Source: Elusimicrobiota bacterium (GTDB lineage: Bacteria; CG03). From it: DNA of 10,775 nt. The first letter of the stretch is position 1, and each line of letters starts with the position of its first letter. The stretch covers positions 1-10,775 of the forward strand of contig JAGHAG010000039.1 in assembly GCA_021161625.1 (NCBI GenBank), in the 5' to 3' direction. Shown in pieces: positions 6,657 through 10,775 of the stretch. Position numbers and translations under genes: made by a program. The notes beneath the pieces are model-generated. The model was not told where the DNA came from, ran no database searches, and saw only the letters and a list, made by a program, of their open reading frames with translations.

Positions 6657-7940
6657 TCATTTTTGTTTTTCCCACATAAGAAGCTGTGTCACAGATGCAA
6701 GGGTTGTCCCCTCTTTTATTTCCTCCCTGATTCTGTTCTCTCTTTCAAGAACATCCATTGCCCTGTTTGTATATTCTGCTGCTTTTTCCTTTGGCAGAAC
6801 AACAACACCATCGTCATCACCTATAACCCAGTCCCCTGTTTTTACCCGCACCCCACCAACAACAATCGGAACCCCTATTTCCCCGAACCCCTTTGGTTCT
6901 CCTGCCTGTGGGGTTATAACAGAAGCAAAAACAGGCAATTTCATTTTTCTTATATCTGAAACATCTCTGACGCCGCCATAAATAACAACCCCTGAAAGCC
7001 CCTTTTGAATTGCACTGTGTGTTGCAAGTTCACCCCAGACAGCAGGAGAAACACCCCCTGCATCTATAACAAGGACATCTCCTTTTTTTGCTTTGTCAAT
7101 TGCTTCAACCGGTTTTGCCCAGTCACCTGGATAGGTTCTTACTGTAAGAGCCCTTCCAACCATTTTTACACCCTGTTTTACAGAAAATATACCTTTAAGT
7201 GGAATTGCTCTGTGAAGGGCATCCGAGACATTTGCAGATGAAACCTTTTCAAGAATTTTTCTTATGTTTTTTTCATCCACGCGGACAAAGTATTCTGTCG
7301 GAATTGAAATTCCCTCGGAAATTGCCTTTTTTATTTTTTTTGTTTCTTCCTTCGGGTCCTTTGCCTTTGTAATTGCACCTCCAACAATAATTATTTCTGC
7401 ACCCTGCCCCACATAAGTGGATGCTGTCTGAGAATTTATTCCACCTGCAATTGCAACAGGAATTGTTGTTCTTTTAACAATCTCTGAAAGAAGAGTGGAT
7501 TCGGTTATCCCTCTCATCTGCTCATCTATTGAAATGTGAATCCCTATGTAATTTACAGAAAGAGAAAGGAATTTCTCAATTTCATTTATGTCTTCAACTC
7601 CCAGAAAGTCAAGAAAAATTTCCGCACCATAATTAAGCCCTGCTTCTAAACATTCATTTACAGTGGCAATGCCTGAAGCAGAGCAAACAGTTATGATATC
7701 TGCTCCTGATTTAGATGCAGTTTCAACTTCAAGGCGACCTGTATCCATTATCTTCATATCAGCAACGATTTGAGCATCTTTAAATTCTCTGCGAAAAACC
7801 CTCACTGCTTCCATCCCATAGCTTTTTATAAGAGGGGTTCCAACTTCCAGAATATCAGCGCCGCCTTCAAGTGCAAGTCGTGCAACCTTTATTGCTCTTG
7901 GTAGGTCAACAAAGTCAAGTGCAACCTGTAATTTTGCCAT
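6657..7940 (-). CDS. Bifunctional 3-hexulose-6-phosphate synthase / RraA-like fusion
   Basis: A 427-residue two-domain protein. Residues 1-210 are a 3-hexulose-6-phosphate synthase of the OMP-decarboxylase barrel superfamily: VALDF (6-10), E32, the signature DMKIMD (61-66), H135 (GIHISID), and the phosphate-binding loop AIAGGINS...VGGAITKAKDP (163-195). This enzyme joins formaldehyde to ribulose 5-phosphate, or runs backwards to make ribulose 5-phosphate where the oxidative pentose pathway is absent. Residues about 230-425 are an RraA-like domain: SDALHRA, VIDAGG (291-296), WGELATHSA (302-310) and GGVRDV (322-327), whose Arg-Asp pair binds metal in class II pyruvate aldolases of this fold. 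Similar fusions are annotated in methanogenic archaea. Start 7940 follows the YjbQ stop by one base; an upstream in-frame ATG would overlap that gene by over 100 bases. I saw no hexulose-phosphate isomerase gene in this window. Confidence 0.88.
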   Translation of the reverse strand: MAKLQVALDFVDLPRAIKVARLALEGGADILEVGTPLIKSYGMEAVRVFRREFKDAQIVADMKIMDTGRLEVETASKSGADIITVCSASGIATVNECLEAGLNYGAEIFLDFLGVEDINEIEKFLSLSVNYIGIHISIDEQMRGITESTLLSEIVKRTTIPVAIAGGINSQTASTYVGQGAEIIIVGGAITKAKDPKEETKKIKKAISEGISIPTEYFVRVDEKNIRKILEKVSSANVSDALHRAIPLKGIFSVKQGVKMVGRALTVRTYPGDWAKPVEAIDKAKKGDVLVIDAGGVSPAVWGELATHSAIQKGLSGVVIYGGVRDVSDIRKMKLPVFASVITPQAGEPKGFGEIGVPIVVGGVRVKTGDWVIGDDDGVVVLPKEKAAEYTNRAMDVLERENRIREEIKEGTTLASVTQLLMWEKQK

Positions 7941-7941
7941 T

Positions 7942-8373
7942 TCAGTAAGCCCTGCCGTGCCCAATAACTGTTGCAACAAGCGAGCGACTTCTGGGGCGAT
8001 TGTCCATTTCAATAAAAACAATGTTCTGCCATGTGCCAAGAACAAGGGCACCATCCCGAACAGGAATTGTAATGGACGGGCCTAAAAGAGAAGCCCTTAC
8101 ATGAGAATGTCCATTTCTGTCCGCATGAGAAAGATTGTGTTTGTAGGGATAATCCTCAGGAATAATTCTTTTTAAAAATTCCTTAAAATCTTCTATAAGT
8201 CCGCTTTCCAATTCAATTGCTGTTATTGCTCCTGTTGCTCCTGGTATAAAAACATTTACAATGCCATCTAAAACATCTGACCTTTTTACAATCTTATGCA
8301 ACTCACCTGTAATATCAACAATATCAAGAGAACCCTTTGTCTTAAATTTTATTGCTCCTGTTTTTATCACCAT
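7942..8373 (-). CDS. YjbQ/UPF0047 family protein (secondary thiamine-phosphate synthase type)
   Basis: A 143-residue protein of the YjbQ family, single-domain trimers for which a weak thiamine-phosphate synthase activity has been proposed; the physiological role is unclear. Family signatures are PGATGAITAIELESG (44-58), the metal-binding-like NGHSHVRASLLGPS (87-100), LGTWQNIVFIEMDNRPRSR (112-130) and the conserved end ATVIG (134-138). Length is normal. It lies one base before the HPS-RraA start, so the two are co-translated. The start codon at 8371-8373 has no recognisable Shine-Dalgarno sequence: the bases before it, GGGACTGACTATCTT, are the terminal repeat and hairpin arm of the element at 8373-8469. 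Translation may depend on the tiny ORF ending seven bases upstream, or the insertion may have reduced expression. Confidence 0.88.
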   Translation of the reverse strand: MVIKTGAIKFKTKGSLDIVDITGELHKIVKRSDVLDGIVNVFIPGATGAITAIELESGLIEDFKEFLKRIIPEDYPYKHNLSHADRNGHSHVRASLLGPSITIPVRDGALVLGTWQNIVFIEMDNRPRSRSLVATVIGHGRAY

Positions 8374-8469
8374 AAGATAGTCAGTCCCGATAAATCGGGA
8401 CTGAAACCCCCATTTCTTTATAATTTTTTATTGCCTTCATAAATCCTCGTCTATCCCCTGACTATCTTA
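8373..8469. mobile_element. MITE-like element with 12-bp terminal inverted repeats
   Basis: TAAGATAGTCAG at 8373-8384 is repeated in inverse at 8458-8469 (CTGACTATCTTA), a perfect 12-bp terminal inverted repeat enclosing 73 bp. Next to the left end is a 24-bp perfect palindrome, TCAGTCCCGAT / AA / ATCGGGACTGA (8381-8404), that shares its first bases with the terminal repeat. There is no transposase. No clear target duplication is seen. The left terminus begins on the last base of the YjbQ-family start codon. The structure fits a small non-autonomous insertion or a dispersed palindromic repeat, and the left hairpin could also act in mRNA. Confidence 0.5.
8381..8440 (-). CDS. Possible 19-residue leader ORF upstream of the YjbQ-family gene
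   Basis: A short frame inside the inverted-repeat element reads MKAIKNYKEMGVSVPIYRD and stops 7 bases before the YjbQ-family ATG. It has a plausible ribosome binding site (GAGG, 5 bases before its ATG), whereas the gene below it has none. The last codons are encoded by the perfect palindrome 8381-8404. A leader that feeds ribosomes to the next start is possible. It may equally be a fortuitous frame in a repeat or the remnant of a displaced gene start. Confidence 0.25.
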   Translation of the reverse strand: MKAIKNYKEMGVSVPIYRD

Positions 8470-8496
8470 AAAAATTTATTCCTTATTTTATAAAAA

Positions 8497-8525
8497 ATCT
8501 TACCTTATCCATCGGAAATTTTCAA
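8497..8525 (-). promoter_or_regulatory. Weak promoter candidate for the YjbQ / HPS-RraA operon
   Basis: On the minus strand TTGAAA (8520-8525) and TAAGAT (8497-8502) are separated by exactly 17 bp, matching the sigma70 consensus at five and four of six positions. It lies within and just after the palindrome at the ndk 3' end and would drive the operon starting at 8373. The region is AT-rich, so chance matches are expected; no better candidate is visible in this gap. Confidence 0.25.
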
Positions 8526-8542
8526 TTTCCGATGCAATAAGG
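8503..8542 (-). terminator. Long palindrome at the ndk 3' end, possible terminator
   Basis: CATCGGAAATT and AATTTCCGATG form an 11-bp perfect stem around a three-base loop, extended beyond a small bulge by CCTTAT/ATAAGG. On the minus strand the palindrome is followed after four or five bases by TTTTTT, so in transcripts of the leuD-IDH-ndk operon it looks like an intrinsic terminator. The ndk stop codon (8505-8507) lies inside the outer stem, so the last nine or so codons of ndk are encoded by it. Confidence 0.55.
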
Positions 8543-8978
8543 TTGGATACCTTTTTTTCTTCCATAAAAAAATTTCACTTTTCTTGAAAAAGAAATTTAT
8601 CTCCCTTTTTGCACTTTTCAAACTGTCGCTTGCGTGAACCGCATTGTGCCTGCCATCCTGGGCATATTTTTTTCTTAAAGTTCCTTTTTTTGCATTTCTG
8701 GGGTCTGTTGCACCTGTAATTTTTCTTAAAAACTTTACTGCGTTTTTCCTTTCAAGAACGCAAACAACACAAGGGTTAGATGACATAAATTCAACCAAAG
8801 GTTTATAAAAGGGCTTTTCTTTATGCTCCATGTAAAAATTTTGTGCTTTTTTTTTGCTGAGTTTTACCATCTTCATTGCAATAATTTTAAATCCTTTTTT
8901 CTGAATTTCATCAAGGATTTCACCCAGAAAGTTTTTTGAAAGTGCATCGGGCTTTATAATAAAAAGAGTTTTCTCCAT
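8505..8978 (-). CDS. ndk: Nucleoside diphosphate kinase with extra C-terminal tail
   Basis: A 157-residue cytoplasmic enzyme that balances nucleoside triphosphate pools by transferring the ATP gamma-phosphate through a phosphohistidine. Diagnostic residues are K9 in IIKPDA, R85 and T91 in LRKITGATDP, and the active-site H115 in NAVHASDS (the family usually has HGSDS, so Gly is Ala here). The fold ends near FFFKKSEIF (residues 129-137), where bacterial enzymes normally stop. A further 20 residues, mostly basic, follow; the last nine (HRKLKISDG) are encoded by the palindrome 8503-8542. The kinase core is intact and should be active. The start is immediately after the upstream stop (TAA then ATG), with AGGAG seven bases before it. 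It is the third gene of the leuD-type operon. Confidence 0.92.
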   Translation of the reverse strand: MEKTLFIIKPDALSKNFLGEILDEIQKKGFKIIAMKMVKLSKKKAQNFYMEHKEKPFYKPLVEFMSSNPCVVCVLERKNAVKFLRKITGATDPRNAKKGTLRKKYAQDGRHNAVHASDSLKSAKREINFFFKKSEIFLWKKKRYPTLLHRKLKISDG

Positions 8979-10031
8979 TTATGAACTCCTGATAAAGGAA
9001 GCAATTTTTTCTCCGACCTCAGTTGTGGATGCTGAACCGCCCAGGTCATAGGTGAGTGTTTTTCCTTCTAAGATAAGTTTTTGAACTGCATCTTCAATTT
9101 TTCTTGCGGATTTGTTTTCTCCAATGTATTCCAGAAGCATTTTTGCTGAAAGAATCATTGACAGAGGATTTATGCGGTTTTTTCCTGCGTGTTTTGGGGC
9201 AGAGCCGTGTGTTGGTTCGAAAACAGCAATGTCATCGCCTATATTTGCGCCGGGTGCAAGACCAAGACCGCCGACCAATCCTGCGCAGAGGTCTGAGATT
9301 ATATCTCCATAGAGATTTGGAAGAACCAGCACATCAAACTGTTCGGGCTTTTTTACAAGTTGCATTGATAGGTTGTCAACAATCCTGTCTTCAGTTTCAA
9401 TGTCAGGATAATTTTTACTTTCTTTCCTGAAAATATCAAGGAAAAGTCCGTCCGTAAATTTCATTATATTTGCCTTGTGAACGCAGGTTACTTTTTTTCT
9501 TTTGTTTTTGCGAGCATATTCAAATGCGAATTTTATTATCTTATGGGATGCTTTTTCTGAAATAATTTTCAGAGATATGCCTGTCTCTTCAGGTGAATAG
9601 TTGAGTGAAAAATCCTCAATAATTTTTTTTACCTGAGAAGTTCCTTTCTGAAATTCTACTCCTGCATAAAGGTCTTCAGTGTTTTCCCTGACAACGACAA
9701 TGTCTATGTCAGGGAAAGGAAGATTAAGTCCTTTAAAACTCTTGCAGGGGCGAAGGCAGGCATAAAGGTTGAGAGTTTTCCTTATATGAACATTTACACT
9801 TCTAAATCCGTGCCCCACAGGTGTTGTAATGGGTCCTTTTAATGCAATGCGGTTTTTTTTGATGCTTTCAACTGTTTTCTCAGGGATTGGGGTTCCAAAT
9901 TCTTTTATTGCACTTTCTCCAGCAGGCATCTCTTCAAATTCAAGAGGAATGTTGAGCGCTTTTAAGACAATTTTTGTTGCCTGTGTTATTTCTGGACCAA
10001 TTCCATCACCTGGTATCAGAGTAATTTTCAT
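8979..10031 (-). CDS. Isocitrate/isopropylmalate dehydrogenase family, probably isocitrate dehydrogenase
   Basis: A 350-residue beta-decarboxylating dehydrogenase that oxidises a 2-hydroxy tricarboxylate to a 2-oxo acid and CO2. The N-terminus IPGDGIGPEI and the Mg-binding YGDIISD (D243, D247) fix the family. Substrate residues read S78-V-N80-V-H-I-R84, then R94 in CLRP, R115-ENTEDLYAGVE and K187 in VHKANI. The Ser-x-Asn-x-x-x-Arg pattern and RENTEDLY favour isocitrate over isopropylmalate, whose enzymes usually carry a hydrophobic LLxLR segment. In the cofactor loop THGSAPKHAGKN (274-285), K280 resembles the lysine of NADP-specific enzymes, but the next residue is His, not Tyr, so NAD or NADP is open. 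Ribosome binding site GGGGAG is close to the ATG. It overlaps the leuD-type gene by ATGA, so both act in the same pathway: oxidative TCA branch, or leucine-like chain elongation. Confidence 0.85.
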   Translation of the reverse strand: MKITLIPGDGIGPEITQATKIVLKALNIPLEFEEMPAGESAIKEFGTPIPEKTVESIKKNRIALKGPITTPVGHGFRSVNVHIRKTLNLYACLRPCKSFKGLNLPFPDIDIVVVRENTEDLYAGVEFQKGTSQVKKIIEDFSLNYSPEETGISLKIISEKASHKIIKFAFEYARKNKRKKVTCVHKANIMKFTDGLFLDIFRKESKNYPDIETEDRIVDNLSMQLVKKPEQFDVLVLPNLYGDIISDLCAGLVGGLGLAPGANIGDDIAVFEPTHGSAPKHAGKNRINPLSMILSAKMLLEYIGENKSARKIEDAVQKLILEGKTLTYDLGGSASTTEVGEKIASFIRSS

Positions 10032-10516
10032 AAACTCCCCTTCTTTTTTATGTATTCAACAAGCCCGCCTGAATTCAGGATTTCTATCATTTTCTGCGGA
10101 AGCGGTTTTATTTCGTATTCCTTTGAATTTGTAAGGTTTTTCAAAATACCTTTTTCAAGGTCTATTTCAACTTCATCGCCCTGATTAAAATCAGAAGTGT
10201 CAATTTCAATTACAGGAAGCCCGATGTTTATTGCATTTCTGAAAAAAATCCTTGCAAAACTTTTTGCTAAAACTGCTCCTACCCCGCTTATTTTTATAAC
10301 CCTTGCAGCATGTTCCCTTGATGAACCGCAACCAAAATTTTTTCCAGCAACAATGATGTCCCCTTTTTCTACTTTTTTTGGGAATTCAGGGTCTGCATCT
10401 TCAAGAGTATGTTTTGCAAGTTCAGGCAAATTTCCGCGAAGGTGATAATACCTTCCCGGACAGATTAAATCAGTTGATATATTATCCTCAAACTTCCAGA
10501 CCTTCCCTTTTACCAT
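10028..10516 (-). CDS. leuD: 3-Isopropylmalate dehydratase / aconitase-type isomerase small subunit
   Basis: A 162-residue swivel-domain subunit of the split hydro-lyase family (LeuD and homoaconitase HacB). Signatures are DNISTDLICPGRY (11-23), the substrate-contacting GCGSSREHA (62-70), and SFARIFFRNAINIGLP (86-101). The short archaeal/clostridial form is seen, not the roughly 200-residue enterobacterial form. The specificity loop after GRY reads YHLRGNLPEL (24-33). I cannot assign it to isopropylmalate, homoaconitate or citrate from this loop alone; coupling by ATGA to a probable isocitrate dehydrogenase hints at an aconitase-like role. Activity needs an iron-sulfur large subunit (LeuC-like), which is not in the window; upstream of this gene are only a promoter and repeats. 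Start is supported by AAAGGAG five bases before the ATG. First gene of its operon. Confidence 0.88.
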   Translation of the reverse strand: MVKGKVWKFEDNISTDLICPGRYYHLRGNLPELAKHTLEDADPEFPKKVEKGDIIVAGKNFGCGSSREHAARVIKISGVGAVLAKSFARIFFRNAINIGLPVIEIDTSDFNQGDEVEIDLEKGILKNLTNSKEYEIKPLPQKMIEILNSGGLVEYIKKKGSL

Positions 10517-10547
10517 TTATGCTCCTTTTTCCAAAAAAGCCCTGTTT

Positions 10548-10575
10548 ATTATAGTAATTTAAAAATTTCATGCAA
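10548..10575 (-). promoter_or_regulatory. Promoter of the leuD-IDH-ndk operon
   Basis: On the minus strand TATAAT (10548-10553) is a perfect -10 box. TTGCAT (10570-10575), 16 bp upstream, matches the -35 consensus at the three key TTG positions. The start point would fall near 10541, giving a leader of about 25 bases that ends in the AAAGGAG ribosome binding site of the gene at 10516. The spacer is entirely A/T except at its two ends. Confidence 0.65.
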
Positions 10576-10584
10576 GTCCATTTT

Positions 10585-10612
10585 TAGTAAGTAGTAAGTG
10601 GTAAGTGGTGAG
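10585..10612 (+). repeat. Four tandem 7-bp repeats
   Basis: Consecutive heptamers TAGTAAG, TAGTAAG, TGGTAAG and TGGTGAG, followed by a partial TAG. Units differ by single A-to-G changes, as slippage followed by drift would give. It stands about 10 bases upstream of the -35 box of the leuD-type promoter, so it might be an activator-binding array or only a simple repeat. Confidence 0.6.
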
Positions 10613-10640
10613 TAGCAATATACAATCAAAAATTAAAAAC

Positions 10641-10663
10641 CCAGCCCCGCTTAGCGGAGCTGG
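10641..10663 (+). repeat. GC-rich hairpin in AT-rich intergenic DNA
   Basis: CCAGCCCCGC and GCGGAGCTGG pair over 10 positions with one mismatch around a TTA loop. It is followed on either strand by no T run, so it is unlikely to be an intrinsic terminator. It ends 21 bases before repeat copy 2 and stands out sharply against AT-rich surroundings, like the hairpin core of copy 1. Confidence 0.55.
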
Positions 10664-10684
10664 GCGGGGTGAAAAATGAAAAAT

Positions 10685-10768
10685 CAGTGGTAAGGATTAA
10701 GTGATGGGAAAAATGAAATACTTAATTCTTAAAGTGAGCGAAGCGAACGGCTTAATCCTTAATCCTGA
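10685..10768 (+). repeat. Dispersed intergenic repeat, copy 2
   Basis: An 84-bp unit whose 10691-10734 and 10751-10768 blocks match copy 1 (6541-6644) without a single difference in inverse orientation. Its ends are complementary (AGGATTAAG against CTTAATCCT). The core at 10735-10750 is TGAGCGAAGCGAACGG, replacing the hairpin of copy 1. The repeat may extend past the window end: the bases after it (CAAATAC) resemble those after copy 1 (TAAACAT). It lies upstream of the leuD-type operon. Confidence 0.85.
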
Positions 10769-10775
10769 CAAATAC

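Noticed and set aside
7941..8054. 38-codon N-terminal extension of the HPS-RraA fusion
   Set aside because: It overlaps the conserved C-terminus of the YjbQ-family gene; HPS proteins begin with the MAKLQVALDF-type strand.
10585..10768. Possible CRISPR-like repeats near the right edge
   Set aside because: The heptamers have no spacers and the longer repeat is present as single distant inverted copies, not a regular array; no cas genes are seen.
10703..10775. Plus-strand frame open to the window end, starting in repeat copy 2
   Set aside because: It is simply the repeat read as codons; copy 1 also reads open in the equivalent frame. No independent evidence for coding, though the phase-preserving core lengths are noted under findings.

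Overview
This AT-rich window reads as a compact bacterial chromosome segment. Bacterial signs are sigma70-like promoters with perfect or near-perfect hexamers (TTGACA and TATAAT), strong GGAGG-type ribosome binding sites, a Sec signal peptide, and tightly overlapping genes. The mix (a hexulose-phosphate synthase fused to an RraA domain, a LeuD-type isomerase small subunit, long-form SerA, a NapA-like antiporter) and the many short palindromic intergenic repeats would suit an uncultured anaerobic lineage. Omnitrophota or a neighbouring candidate phylum is possible, but that is a weak inference and no marker gene is present to settle it.

All long genes lie on the minus strand, so transcription runs from high to low coordinates. 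Operon 1 (10516 to 8505) is leuD-type small subunit, isocitrate/isopropylmalate dehydrogenase, ndk. It is preceded by a clear promoter at 10548-10575. Operon 2 (8373 to 6657) is a YjbQ-family gene followed after one base by the HPS-RraA fusion. Operon 3 (6264 to 271) holds six genes joined by overlaps or direct abutment: exported double HhH (ComEA-like) protein, serA, an unknown histidine-rich membrane protein, an HD-domain hydrolase, trxB, and a CPA2 Na+/H+ antiporter with CBS domains. At the left edge a consensus promoter and ribosome binding site point to a further minus-strand gene starting just outside the window.

Functionally the window is housekeeping metabolism: C6/C5 2-oxoacid metabolism (LeuD/IDH), nucleotide balance (Ndk), serine synthesis (SerA), pentose/formaldehyde chemistry (HPS), thiol redox (TrxB) and ion homeostasis (antiporter). 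No defence system, CRISPR array, rRNA, tRNA or complete insertion sequence was found.

The most interesting material is between and at the edges of genes. (a) A 29-codon plus-strand ORF at 6398-6487 has its own promoter and an excellent ribosome binding site and encodes a single-span membrane peptide. (b) Two inverted copies of a dispersed repeat (6541-6644 and 10685-10768) share a perfectly conserved 44-nt block but carry different cores. (c) A roughly 97-bp element with terminal inverted repeats sits between ndk and the YjbQ gene, directly at the latter's start codon. (d) A long palindrome forms the 3' end of ndk and seems to have lengthened the protein. (e) A palindrome flanked by near-perfect direct repeats lies at 71-162. 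The gap at 163-270 shows nothing I can support, including no convincing terminator for operon 3.
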